From positions 140,856,206 to 140,920,205 of the forward strand of contig OY755038.1 of the NCBI GenBank assembly GCA_963576565.1: a stretch of 64,000 bases of DNA, given 5' to 3'. Within the stretch, counting starts at the first letter, position 1, and each line of letters starts with the position of its first letter. The notes beneath the pieces were generated by a model, which was not told the origin of the DNA, searched no databases, and saw nothing but the letters and a program-made list of their open reading frames with translations. This stretch comes from Aspidapion aeneum. Taxonomy: Eukaryota > Arthropoda > Insecta > Coleoptera > Brentidae. This document shows positions 44,068 to 56,490 of this stretch, one piece after another. A program made the translations under genes and the position numbers.

Positions 44068-45480
44068 GATAAAGGGTACTTAGCCACCTCAAAACAAAGT
44101 ATATAAACTACGGTGTCACCTCATATATAAATTTTGTTCCTCACTTTTTTGAGGTGACAACGTTTTTCAATAAAAATTTCAGGGACGATTCCTAACACAC
44201 TCAGCAAGCTGTGTGCAAAATTTTGTTTTGAGGTCACAAAATGGTATATATAGCTACTTTTTGGCCGTGTAGTTCACGTATCTACCGGTGGCGCTAGCGT
44301 CGCTTTTACTGTAACTAAACGGTCCACTGAGTCACCTCGGTGGTATAAAACGTATTCTGCGTATTAAAACCGCGTCGCAGCGGCCTCAGAAATTTGGCAA
44401 CATTGCAGATTAGATTTTAGACGCTACGGGTTTCTTTGTTATATGTAATTTGTACCTGCTTTTTTTACCCTTGGAATATCTAATAGAATTCTCAGAAACG
44501 AGTGCCTGGGTCTGATATTATATTATATATTATTGTATTTTTTATCTTATTGAAATAATTTGACTAATTTTGCTAGTCTTCTTACATTTTTTTGCTTATT
44601 CTGGCTGGTAGTTTTTAACGATTTTATTTAACTTGACTTGATTGATTTTGTAATATAATAAATTTTTGCGACAGCTATTCAGACACTTTCCTATGGGCAA
44701 GACTTGAAATTAGTTAAGTAGTTTAACCATATAATATGACGTTTTGGTGCAAAAGGTCCGAAGCTTGGCCCAATTATAGAAAGATGCCTGCTCTCGCTGG
44801 TTTTTTTTTTTTAAATGGCGCACGAATTCTCTTTTTTTTAAATAACTTGGTTTTTGTACAAAGTTTGAAACAAAAATTATAGCCAACAAAATTTTATACG
44901 AAAATGCTAAACTGTGTTTTCTGTTAGACTAAAAACAAGATCGAGGTATGATATTAACCTTTTTTTCATTTTGGAATTTGTCCAATTTGTTTTTTTGGTG
45001 GCCTTTAAATTAAAAGTTACTCATTTTTGAGAATGATTGAAATGACATGAAATAAAGATAGATAAATATTCTACAAAAATTATTAATCAGTTGCATGGAT
45101 AATATTCTTGGTAAGATACAAACCATAAAGTTTTAGGTCTACCCACATATATATATTTCTATATTATATGCAAAATAAACTGAAATAATTAGGTTTTATC
45201 TAATTTTCTAAAAACTAAGTACCTAAGACTTCATGGACTATTTTTAAAAATCAGAAAAGAAACCTGTATTATTTTTATAGGTTTCGTTTATTAGGTTCGC
45301 GTGCCGTATACCATCTTTTCTTGAAACATTTCAGCCGATATTTGACCTATCTAAAACTCTACTTCGGAATGAGCTACGAATCTCAAACTTTGCACAGTCG
45401 TAGATCTTCATGGAACTCCATAAAGTAGTTAAGTAGTTACGAAATTTCCAAAAACGTCGAAATTGCAACTCACTCACTCA
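44068..45480. other. No gene seen
   Basis: Contains an island of higher GC at 44270-44400 (ccggtggcgctagcgtcgct; accgcgtcgcagcggcctca) between AT-rich stretches, and gaggtgac/gtcacctc inverted snippets at 44110-44160. No coding signature. Confidence 0.35.
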
Positions 45481-46140
45481 CTCACTCATGTATAGATCAT
45501 CAATATTCTACTGTACTTCTAGACATGCTACAAATCTGAAATTTGGCAGACTTATAGAAATTGTGACCAAACCCCTGGAAAAAATCAAAAAACCCCAAAA
45601 TTCTAATTTACTCCCCTCCCCCACACATGTAAAGTTTTGTAAAAGTAACATTGCCCACTTCCAGAAATGGCAGACTGATAGGAACTATGATAAAACTATA
45701 GAAAAAAAAAAATAAAAACCTCAAAATTATAATTTACTTTCGTCCCCTATAAATGTAAAGTAATGTAAAAGTAACATTGCCCACTTCCGGACACGCTAGA
45801 GTGCTGAGCTGTAGAAGGCCGATAGTAACTATGATAAGACTATAGAAAAAAATTAAAACACCCCAAAATTCTTATTTACTTCCCTCCCCTATAAATGTAA
45901 AAGTGTGTAAAAGTAACGTTGCCCACTTCCAGAAACGCTCGAGAGCTGAGCTTTGGAAGACTGATAGGAAATATGATAAAACTATAAAAGAAAATTAAAA
46001 AGCCCCAAAGTATAATTAACTTCCCTCCCCTATAAATGTAGTTATGTAAATTAGCATTGTCCACTTCTAGAAACGCTAGAGAGCTGAGCTTTAGAAGGCT
46101 GATAGGAACTATGATAAAACCATAGGAAAATATAAAAAAC
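45481..46140 (+). repeat. Minisatellite array 1, period about 140 bp
   Basis: Five diverged units anchored at about 45510, 45656, 45777, 45918 and 46055 by ttgcccacttccagaaacgc followed by gagctgagct and gactgatagg. It starts with actc repeats at 45467-45487. Open frames on both strands follow the repeat period and are not genes. Confidence 0.85.
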
Positions 46141-46249
46141 CTCAACATTTTTAATATGCATTTCAAAAGTTTTGAACAATATCCCGCATATTTCACTACT
46201 TTAAAACTTCAATATTATCCAAATCCTTTAAACAAGCAGTGAGATCATA

Positions 46250-46612
46250 ACAAAAAACATTTCATGTAAAAAAGCCAAGTACGCGAAAGTGGTATTCCCT
46301 AAAAAGAATTGAGATAAATGTAAAGCCGAGTTCTCCAATACATATTTTAAAATAAAAGGTTCTGACTAGCTTCGAAATGTTTTTCTAAACTTGGCTATTA
46401 CGGCTGCAAAATGACTCTTGGCACAGTGCTAAATTGAATGTAAAGAAGTTTGGCTGGAATAGCAAAGTTTAAAAAAACATTTCTAAACTAGTAAGAACCA
46501 TTCATTTTGAAATTTGTATTGGAGAACTTGGCTTTTCTTTTATCTCAATTCTTTTTACGGAATACCACTTTCGCGTACTTGGCTTTTTTTTACATGAAAT
46601 GTTTTTGTTGAT
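46250..46612. repeat. Fold-back element with ~150-bp arms
   Basis: acatttcatgtaaaaaagcc and following (aagtacgcgaaagtggtatt) on the left pair with their inverse ending tttacatgaaatgtttttg on the right. The left arm alone recurs after array 2 at 48310-48480. Preceding ~100 bp are also shared between the two places, so array plus hairpin is one composite unit. Confidence 0.78.
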
Positions 46613-47640
46613 TCAGATTTCTAAAAAATCATTTAAGAGGACAATATTGAAAAAATTTTTTTTAGAAAATATTTTTTTATTTTAATCGGTATATTATATA
46701 TAGTAGTGTTAAAGCTAAAGTTGATACTCCAGGGTCGTACGAAAATTAAGGATATTTTTATAATAAACCGAAATTATTAGGTTTCATATGATTTTTTCAA
46801 AAAATAAGCTTTCTACATCAAATGTGTTTAAAATTTTATTGTAGGAATTTAAATTATAATTTTAAAAATCTATAACTAAAACGGCTTTAATTGACAGTTA
46901 CTCCCCACTGGCGTCCTTACATTGGGAATATTTGTAATCCTAAAAAATTGTCGCCTTTTTCGGACGCCTCTGGTGTGTAATTGGAAATTTAAACATTGTC
47001 AGATATACATTAGTAAAAAATATACAGGGTGTCCCATTAAGCATGGCAGCCATAATTATCTCAGATACTAGTACAGCTACGACTTCAGGAAAAATTTTGA
47101 TATAACAAAATCGGGCGTTGTGAATTTACCTAAATAACAGTAATAACACCTCCAACTATAAAAATTGAATTTTCTGACAAAACTCTATGATAAACATACA
47201 CAAATGTTACCAAATTCGTAATCCTTGAAAAATTCCGCATAATTTGGACCTCTCACTTGTACCTCTTTCTCACTTCCCCACTTGAATAGAATGAAAATGT
47301 CACTTTTTATTTAAAAAAATTTATTTGACTTATTAAGAAAACCCTAAAAAATGCAAATATTCTTTTTTTTTGTTTAAATTAAAATTTTTTCGAGGAAATT
47401 TTTTAAAAGTACCAAACCAAAAAACTTAAATTTCTCAAAAAATTCAGATACAAACCCATTAATATTTTTACTTGAAGTTGTCAAGCGATATCACTTAAGA
47501 TATTATTGAAATCCGCAAGTCAAAATTTTACTTAGTTTACTGTTATAATTTTTGGATAATTTAATGTTTATTGACGTTTTATACTTTGTTTTTGACATAA
47601 AGAATTATGTAATCAATCAAAAAACTCGAAAATTCTAATT
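46613..47640. other. No gene; contains a tacagggtgtccc end
   Basis: Non-coding. tatacagggtgtcccattaa at 47020-47040 is the terminal motif shared by many insect MITEs. The rest is AT-rich with no recognised repeat. Confidence 0.35.
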
Positions 47641-48195
47641 CACTCCTCTCCCCCATACATGTAAAGTTATGTAAAAGTAACACTGCCCACTTCAAGAGGC
47701 GCTAGAGAGCTGAGCTATGGCAGACTGATAGGAAATATGATAAAATTATAGGAAAAAACTTAAAACCCCAGAATTTTAATTTACTTCCCTACCCTATAAA
47801 TGTAAAGTTATGTAAAAGTAACATTGCCCACTTCCAGATACGCTAAAGAGCTGAGCTTCGGAAGGCCGATAGGAACTATGATAAAACTATAAAATAAAAT
47901 TAAAAAACCCCAAATTATAATTAACTTCCCTCCCCTTTAAATGTAAAGTTATGTAAAATTAACATTCTCCTCTTCCAGAAACGCTAGAGAGTTGAGCTTT
48001 GGAAGACTGATAGGAACTATGATAAAACTAAGTATAGTAAAAAATTTAAAAACATCAAAATTTAATTTACTTTCCTCCCCTATAAATGTAAAGTTATGTA
48101 AAATTAGCATTGCCTATTTCGAGGAACACTAGAGAGCTGAGCTTTAGAAGGCTGGTAGGAACTATGATAAAACCATAGGAAAATATAAAAAAACC
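47641..48195 (+). repeat. Minisatellite array 2, period about 140 bp
   Basis: Four units anchored at about 47685, 47825, 47965 and 48105 with the same consensus as array 1, followed by the same ~100-bp segment and the left hairpin arm. A direct partial duplicate of 45481-46400. Confidence 0.83.
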
Positions 48196-48309
48196 TCAAA
48201 ATTTTTAATAAGGCATCAATACTTTTGAATAATATTCCTAATATTTTACTACTTTAAAACTTAAATATTATCCAAATCCTTTGAAAAAGGAGTGAAATCA
48301 TAACAAAAA

Positions 48310-48490
48310 CATTTCATGTAAAAAAAGCCAAGTACGCGAGAGTGGTATTCCGTTAAAAGAATTGAGATAAAAGTAAAGCCAAGTTCTCCAATACAAATTT
48401 TAAAATGAAAGATTCTCACTAGTTTGGAAATGTTTTTGTAAACGTGGCTATTACAGCTGCAAATGACTCTTAGTCACAGTGCTAAATTGA
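48310..48490 (+). repeat. Single arm of the fold-back element
   Basis: Matches the left arm at 46250-46402 (catttcatgtaaaaaaagcc to gctattacagctgc) without a returning arm, so the hairpin is incomplete here. Confidence 0.65.
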
Positions 48491-49019
48491 ACATAAAGAT
48501 ATTATAATTTTGATATGACTTACTTCGAAATGAAATAATAAAGAATGTCAAAGTTGCAAATTGACAGTTGGTCTCTCCTCAGTAAACACCATATTTCCTA
48601 TTTCTTTTTCAGATACCGACATGATCATTTCATTTCATGGTTATGCTCGGGCTGAATGAGGCTTAATGAGGCCGAAACGCTTCCCCGAGCTACCTTTACC
48701 TCTAAGGACTTGCCCGTAAAACTTTTTTGTAAAGACTTTTTAACTCGTGAAATTCCTTCAAATTTAAAAAAATCCAGGGCTTAGGCTGTCTTCTGGGATC
48801 CGAAACGCGTCCCGAAGCTACTTTACCTCTGAGGATTCGCCCGTGAAACTTTTTTGATAAAGAATGTCATTTACAAATTCTGACATCACGTCAACATTTG
48901 AACCTTGTGATTGCTGGTGAACAATAAAAATAAAACTCAACAGTTCCGCCCCCGCCGAATAAAATATGTTGTGAATACGACAGAAGTATTTAGTCTCCGC
49001 ATTAAAACGGACAGAGGTA

Positions 49020-49265
49020 ATTCCCTGGCAGCAGAATGCGTTGTTGCCAACATACTCCCCGTTGTCAGAGGTTCGCGTCCGGTTAAGGGAGGTGTTTTAA
49101 AATTTTTTAACCAAAAAAAGTGGTCCGCGTCCGGTTATTAGAGTGTCCGGTTATAGGAGTGAATTTTACATGTAAAGAAATAGAGAAAAGCGTGGTTCCA
49201 AAAAATTTGTCCGCCTAAAGGGAGTGTCCGCTTAATAGAGGTGTCCGCAAGGAGAGTTTTCACTG
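49020..49265. mobile_element. pogo/Tigger-like remnant
   Basis: Reverse strand from 49265 reads CAGTGAAAACTCTCCTTGCG, then gacacctctattaagcggac, next to a TA: the terminal repeat style of pogo/Tigger elements. The opposite orientation (gaggttcgcgtccggttaag) occurs at 49071. The two ends enclose about 200 bp, so this is a MITE-sized derivative. Confidence 0.5.
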
Positions 49266-49318
49266 TATATATAATTATTATATTATAGTACTTACAGTAC
49301 TTAGGTATTTATACTTAC

Positions 49319-49449
49319 TAGCGAGCTTTTACACCACGAACTTCAGCTTGAGAGAAATCCTTCGAATTTTTAATGTATAATGCAGTCATAAACATATCAA
49401 TTCTAGGTAAATTGTCTGATTGTCCTTTTATAAACCCCGCATTAACCAT
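49319..49449 (-). CDS. Candidate first exon resembling YqaJ-type nuclease genes
   Basis: The minus strand encodes MVNAGFIKGQSDNLPRIDMF, then TALYIKN and AEVRGVKAR. It ends at a strong splice donor (GCTA-GTAAGTAT). This matches, from memory, the N-terminus of large insect proteins that combine this segment with SWIM-type zinc and YqaJ exonuclease regions, many of which are carried by transposons. No second exon was found at lower coordinates; the pogo-like remnant begins 54 bp away. An exon cut off from its gene is more likely than an active gene. Confidence 0.45.
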
Positions 49450-49551
49450 TTTCAGTCTTTAACAGAATCACAAAACACTAAATTAAAAAAATTTAGACAA
49501 AACTACGTCCGGAAATAACTGAACACCACGTTCAAAGCTCCAATAAGTACA

Positions 49552-52500
49552 CTCAAGTAACACAAACTGGACAATATAGTTTAAAAGCAAAAACTCTGCT
49601 GTGAAAGTGTTGCCAGAGCTTAGTTTTTGCTGTAAAACAGCTAGCTGTGGTTTAGAAATTATTTTAGCTATAGAACCTCTCTGATAGCAGGTGTTTATGG
49701 ATAAAATGGCTATTGATGTAATATTACCCAGGACTTGCTCTTTTAAAGTTAAATAATTGCTAATAAGCATGCTAAAATTTAGCTAGCTAAATAACATAAA
49801 TTTTAAGCTCTTATTCCTATTATTTTGCTACAAAAAGCGGCAATTTAGCAATTTTGTATTTCAAGCTGTTTATTACAAAACTTTTGAACAGCCCCTAACA
49901 ATGCTTGGCCAGAAGACCAGTGCGATTTTGACTGTTGAAAAAAGGAGGATTTATTGTCAAATTGTGTCAGGCCTGATCCAAGGTTTGTAAAGAAACCGGT
50001 TGTGTTGTAACTCCCAGCCAATGACGCGGCATTTTGCCTGCTCCACGGTCAACAAAGAAAGACCTATACGTTACATTATGAGAGAAATAAAGATAGGTCT
50101 ATTTAAAAGCAGGAAAAATACCAACATTTATTAAAAAATAAATAATTTAAAAATTTATAATAAAAATTCCAATAGTTTTATAAATATCAGATTCAGGACA
50201 CGATTATAAATACTTTTGCTACTCTCTTGTTCAATTTAATTAAATTTTTACGCCGAACTCTAAAGCAAACTAGCCACATATTATTGGTTTTTTTTAGTGG
50301 GTAGGAAATAACTAAAACTAGATTTTTTTGTGTAAAATGTAATCAAAAATTTTTTTAAAAAGGATGTTAAAATGACTAGTCAGTAAGGGAACATTCATAA
50401 ATCACATAACCCAAAGATTCAGGATTTTTGATAACCTCTTCTTAACGCATTTTCAAGAAATATCATAAAAAATACATCGACTGTAACGCAAGGCTAATAT
50501 TACTTCACTCCTGCTTGAGCGTTATACAGAGTGTTCCAAGTTCAGTGTCCACCATTGCTAACTTTTTTATTATTAAAGATAGCAAAAAGTTTAAATTGGC
50601 AAATTAGTAGAATTTTTAATGCTGTTTAAGATACTCAAATTTTAAAAAAATAGAGCATCGCTTTTTGGAGTTTTTGAGCTTTTCAAAAAACATTTTAAAA
50701 AATTTATAAACCCTGTATTTAATTTTTTTTTTGATAGGCCATTTAACTCTAAACAATTTTTTTCAAAAAAATTTTTGCCTAAAGTTTAAAATAATAACGA
50801 AGATATTTTAAATTCAAAATTACGTAAGTATTTTAATTTTAGTTGGTAGAAAGTAGTCTAAGCCTAATTTTGAATTTGGAATATTTTCGTTATTTTTAAC
50901 TTTAGGAAAATAAATCAAATATTTAAAATAAATTAACAGCAATATTATTTTCCTCAATTTTTAAGAAATATTAAAATTACTTTTTTTTAAGTTTAATTTT
51001 TTTTCAAGAAAAGGTAGGTATGCTGTGTAATAGGTACATCATTTAAGAACTATTTTTTAGTAGGCGCCTTAAAAGCAGCCAACAATATTAAGTATTTTTT
51101 AAACTATTAGTAATTTTCTATGTGTATGTAAAGTTCATTTCATAATCTTTGTCCTGGCCTATACTGATTGTGATGGTAACTATCAAAAAGTTATCTTAAA
51201 CATTATGTGTTGGTTGCAGATATCAGATGCAGTATAGAGAAAACCCATTCCCCCCAACGTCTATTTTCCAGCTCCCCTTGTAACCTTGTATGACCCACAT
51301 TGTATGGGTAGGAAACAACCGACACAGAAAAATTTGTGTTTGTTAAAATTTTTAATTATATTTAAAAACTCACCAGTTCTTTTACTTAGTTTTTAATACA
51401 TTTATAGTAAGCACGTAACAGGTATTTAAACACTTACAAGACGAAAACATCCAATAATTTCAAAATTTCCTCACAAAAGATGAAATTTCGATATAAACAG
51501 CGTTTGTCTGCCGATTTCTAGGAAAACTGTGACGTAGCCCTGACGTCACGACCCGGCCGCCTAAACACCGAGTTACGCAACCGGTTTCTTTACCGACCGT
51601 GCCTTCTGTTTGTTGTTTTCTTTTCTAACCTAATCTGTGGTTGTGTGTTGTGTTTTTTGTTTAAACAAGCGTTTCGTGTTTGTTTAAACAAATGCCCACT
51701 CATAGCCATAAAGGATAGTTTATTTGCCCATCTTTTAGAGTATCCCTTTATCTTTGACAGGGAACTAAAGTTGGGTAAACAGTGACTGGTTCCTTGAAAC
51801 CCTGGTGCGATGCCTTGTCAGGGAGTGCACAATGGCCCCATCAAGGGGTCCCTGCCTGGTACTTATCAGTCCTGAGTGAACCTTAAGAGTGCTGTCAGAA
51901 TTTTTTCATCAGTCTGTCTGTTTTTTGGTGTAACTCAAGGGTTGGTTTATATAACACCATAATGCACCATGGCCAAACATAATGCTTGATTTTGGTACAT
52001 CGGTCCTTCATTTTTCTGCCTTCTTAGCATTAAAAGATGATATATAATTAAGCACTAACTTTGTCACCATTGTGCACTATGTGAGCTGCCGACAGCAAGT
52101 GTACAAATACTAGTAGAGTACTGTAGACTTGGTTTACGTTAGCACATAATCAGGCCAGGCTCACAAATAAGGTATGGACCCACTTGTTTAACCCATTGTA
52201 TTAGGCCCTCTAAGGTGTTGCACCCTGGGCATTAAGAACCCAGTTTATCAATTGAATAACTAAATAAATAAATTTCTTGTTTTTTATTTAACTAGCTACC
52301 TTAAAAACAAAAATTTCCTCTACCTATTTCTACTAAGGTCTGCCTTACCAGTGGTGATCCCAGAGAGGATGGAGGCTATCACCTCCCCCCACCTGTTTCT
52401 AAAGAACTTTAAATACAAAGGCACATTCTGGTGTATTACCTATGTAACTGAGTAAAAAAACTATTTTGGTAATACTTATTGTGTAATAAATATGGTTTCT

Positions 52501-55500
52501 CAAGAATTTCCATTTATTTTAAAGTAGATATTTAGAAAATTTTAGAGGTACAAAAAACTTTTGGCATGTTAGAAAAAAAACATTTTTTTATAAAAGAAAA
52601 TCATATACTGCCTAATTAATTTTTTAAGTCTCAAAAAATCTAAATTGTCCTCCTTTTTGTTGTGTCTCTGGAACCCCTCTGTTGGACCACTCACCAATGT
52701 AATACACATTTAATACAATGGTGTATTCATGGGGTTTGGAGAGGCAAGAGGGGCCCCTTTCTTATCAGATTTTTTTAGATTATGAATATGCATAATAGCA
52801 CCAAAGTAACCCCCAGGCCTGTCGTAAGAGCTAACTAAAGAAGCCTTGACCCATGGGTAGTCTAGTAATGGACAAGATTTGACAAGTATGTAAAAAAATA
52901 TAGATATGAGGGGGTGGGTTAATCTGGTGATTCTCTGAATGGATTTTGTGACCTGGCCATTCAGGAAGTCACCACAAAAAGGGTATATGGAGCCTATTTG
53001 GACCTAACAGCTAGTGCAGGCACATTGTGGCTCTCCGTACTCTGTTGATTATGTCAAAAGGTATATGACCCACCAGTGGTCTAAGGCTATAACTATGGCA
53101 TTATGTGGTATATCATGATGACTAAGTTTCTGGCCTTAAATATAATTTGAAGTCTACTGGGTTCTATTTACTAGATAGAATTTAAATTGTTATCCGAGTC
53201 ATACACAATACGTACATTTGTGCACAACATACCCAGAAATGCATGTCTACATACCAAGTTAGATCCTTTAAGGGTGCTAATCGCCACTACCATTCATTCG
53301 TGGTATTAAAGCAAAGATGTTTAATTTCCTGTACATTATATAATTTAATTTTAATAATTATAAAAAAAATGTGTAAAATGAGTTGGAGTCAATTGCAAGC
53401 AGACCCCCTTCTTGGCTTCCTGGCTCACATTTCCAAGGGGTGAGCAAATGGGCCCCATTCTGAGATGCTTTCTGGTCTTTGTACTTCATTTCTTTTAACT
53501 GCTTTCTAAAATTAAAAAATGTAAATCTTTTTTAACTAAAAATTAAAAAAACCAAGGCAATGTAACATGCTTTTTTAATTTTTTCTTACTTGGCACAAGT
53601 GAAAATTGGTAGTCAAGAGTGTGTTTAGTAAAAAACAGTCAAATCAGAATGTTCAAAAAAAAAGTGTTTCTTAATGACAAATTATGAAAACCTGTCATTC
53701 AGGGACACAATGTTTGAATCCATCAAATCAAAAAATAATTTTTTAATCTCATTGGTTTGAATTTTACAAACACAACTTTTTCTGGGTATTACGCCACTAG
53801 TAAGGAAAATTACTTTAAAAAATTATAAAAAACCACTGCGTTTCTCCTAGAAAAATAAAAATCACTAATTTGTCAGTGGCTTTCTATAAAAATAAATAGT
53901 TGCCTAGTAAAATCTAAACCACTTATCTTTTAATTGAATTTGAATACGCTACGTTTCGATTGCCAATCTACAATCGTTTTCAAGCTTTTTATTTATATTT
54001 TGTCTCAAAATCTTAAATGTTTCTTGTTCAAATATATTTTTTATTATTTGAACAAGAAACATTTAAGATTTTGAGACAAAATATAAATAAAAAGCTTGAA
54101 AACGATTGTAGATTGGCAATCGAAACGTAGCGTATTCAAATTCAATTAAAAGATAAGTGGTTTAGATTTTACTAGGCAACTATTTATTTTTATAGAAAGC
54201 CACTGACAAATTAGTGATTTTTATTTTTCTAGGAGAAACGCAGTGGTTTTTTATAATTTTTTAAAGTAATTTTCCTTACTAGTGGCGTAATACCCAGAAA
54301 AAGTTGTGTTTGTAAAATGAATCCGCCACAAACATATAGATTTTATTTATTGGTTTGAATGACACTCGGTTTCTGTTTTTTTTTTTACTTCAAGTCAAGA
54401 GGCTTTAGTAGTCAGTTTATTTAGACTCACGTGATTCCAAGCAAAGTGCACCAGAGTCAATTGCCAGCACCGACCACGTTGGGAATTCTCCCCTTGCAAT
54501 CACCAATTACTTAGAGTGTAAAGTAAAGTAAAGTACTTGGGCCAAGCTTGTATGTTATGTCATGTTATTATATTTTTTGTATACACAGCCTTACGGTTTC
54601 CTTCTGTAATGATATCTTATGTCATGCTATGTCTTATGTTATGCTATGTTTCTGTATAAACCCAACTTAAGGGTTTCTGAAGGCGGTGGCCAAAATAATA
54701 TGTTTTTTGCTTCCCACTGGTGGGGTACTGTGGTAGGGCACGTAATAACTTTATCTTTTAACGTTCGCACAATTTTTAATTGAGATATTTGTTTATTTTG
54801 TTATTGTGACAGCGCCCAAGATGACAGGTAACATCTGTGACTCTTCTTTTCTTTTTACATAATGGGCCAATTGCTAGAACGCAAGTTAGCTACAAATCAA
54901 CACTATTTAGGCTTAAGTATTAAAAAATAGCTTGTCTAGAGTAAAACTGCTGAAACCAATGAGACGGCCGAGGCGGCCATGATAGTTTTCCTATTTATTT
55001 TTCTTTAAATTTATGGACTAAAAAATATTAATTTCCAGGTGATCCCGGGCCTAAATAAATTCTAGAAAGTGCTAAATTCAATAAAATATAACTAAGAATT
55101 GATTTATAGGGTATTTCGAGGATAATGGTAATAAAATAATTTCTAACCTAAAAACAAACACCGAAAAAAAACGTATATTATTCTGAATTTTCGAGGCGCT
55201 TGCGTTTTGACAAGCTATCTTGACCTGTTTTATCAGAAAAGTTAACCTGCCAAACATTTTGACGATGAGAACCGCCTTTTTTACGCGATTATATCACTGT
55301 AGTGTAGAACATAACAAGTTTTTCGTCAGCCATTTGAGTAAAAGTCTCTGTCCATTACAGGAAATAGCTATTTTGCAATAGTTGGCATTGTTTCTTATTT
55401 ATTTCTAGACAAAATTACTTTAATGTTAACGTGCTATATCTTGGAGCTGTCATGGACACTGTGAGAGCTAAATAAAGATTGCCTAATCAGCAACGACAAC

Positions 55501-55614
55501 ACTTTAGAAGCTGCTTAGCAGTGAAACGGCATACAGCTGTAATAGCTATTGTACTTTCAGTTTTGCTGTTAAAGTGTTTTGGTAGCTGTTTTTTAGCAAT
55601 TTGTGTTACTTGGG
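49552..55614 (+). mobile_element. TIR-type repeat family, copy B
   Basis: 6.06 kb, beginning (ct)CAAGTAACACAAACTGG and ending TTTGTGTTACTTGGG. Collinear with copy A, but without the 3.27-kb block, the BEL element or the LINE tails, and with its own insertion at 53763-54348. It is the best guide to the ancestral element in this window. No conserved long reading frame, so no candidate transposase. Confidence 0.75.
53763..54348. mobile_element. Perfect palindrome (274-bp arms) plus 30-bp tail, Penelope-like arrangement
   Basis: Arms 53761-54034 and 54045-54318 are reverse complements with no mismatch that I could find, around a 10-base loop (tattttttat). A 30-bp unpaired tail (gaatccgccacaaacatata...) follows, and the whole is flanked by a 12-bp target duplication, attggtttgaat (53751-53762, 54349-54360). 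Copies A, C and D are uninterrupted at this site. Inverted terminal copies plus a short one-sided tail are described for Penelope-like elements. The arm also contains gcaatcgaaacgtagcg, resembling the GAAAC side of hammerhead ribozymes of that group. No reverse transcriptase is present. Confidence 0.7.
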
Positions 55615-55825
55615 CAATATCAATTATTTACGTGTTGTTTCAATGTCGGTTAACGGTCGCATGGATCGAGATCCAAAGACGTGACGTCACAACCAATGGC
55701 AGCGCGTTTTAAGAACAGGTCAAGTTATTCAAATTTCAAACCTTTATTTCTCAGGTAATTTAATTGTTATTGGAATTTTTCTTTTTCTAGGAAGTTTCTT
55801 ATGATAATACCTTACGATTTTTTAA
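55615..55825. other. Right flank of copy B, no gene
   Basis: Contains acgtgacgtcacaacca and a pyrimidine-rich stretch. May belong to the gypsy element whose pol fragment follows. Confidence 0.3.
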
Positions 55826-56490
55826 TTGTTTTTAAAGGATTCGATTTTTTGGGATAAACAATGGAGTTCCCTATTTCATGGGATAAACAATGGAGATCCC
55901 TGTATTCTTGGTAGAGATTTTGTTAAAATTTTTAAATTAAAATTTCAAATAGTAAATAAATTGGACGAAGATGTTAGCATCAGGAAAGAGATCAAGTGGT
56001 TGTTAAAAAATTACCCAGAGGTTTTTAGCGATATAATAGGGCATTATAAATATGCAAAACTTTCAATTACATTAAAGGATAATGCAAAGCCTGTTTTCTT
56101 TAAACCTAGGACAATTCCCCTTGTCTACAAGAAACCACTTGAGCAACTTAAAGCAATGGTGAAGGATGGTATCTCCAGTAGAGACTTCAGAATGGGCTTT
56201 TCCATTGGTCCCGATCATCTAAGCAGATGACAGCCTCAGAATTTGTGCAGATTAGTCAACAAATTCATCATGGAAGAGACATTGCACTCCCTCGGGTGAA
56301 ATATTTGCAAAGCTTCATCAAGGTCAGCACTTTACAAAATTGGACATGCGTCAGGCGTACAACCAATTTGAGTTGGACGATGAAGCAAAGAAGTTATTGG
56401 TATGGTCAACACTGATGCAAACTAATTGATTCCCGGTTGGCATAGCTCCAGCTAGCTCTAAATTTAAAAAATATATAGAACAAACTTTAC
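55826..56490 (+). pseudogene. pol: Ty3/gypsy (K02A2.6-like) pol fragment: protease end to reverse transcriptase
   Basis: GDPCILGRDFVKIFKL closes the protease. LLKNYPEVFSDIIGHYKYAK and PVFFKPRTIPLVYKK are the linker typical of animal gypsy elements. After frameshifts at about 56180 and 56290, reverse transcriptase pieces follow (NKFIMEETLHSL; LDMRQAYNQFELDDEAKK). At least three indels or stops. The fragment ends near 56490, with no LTR found. It may be part of the same decayed element as 41770-42790, split by later insertions, but that is inference. Confidence 0.78.

Noticed and set aside
45488..46196. Frames of 75 and 106 codons across the minisatellite
   Set aside because: They follow the repeat period and change with each unit; no conserved start.
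45481..48195. CRISPR-like array
   Set aside because: Units of ~140 bp are repeats throughout, without short identical repeats separated by unique spacers, and the setting is a eukaryotic transposon block.
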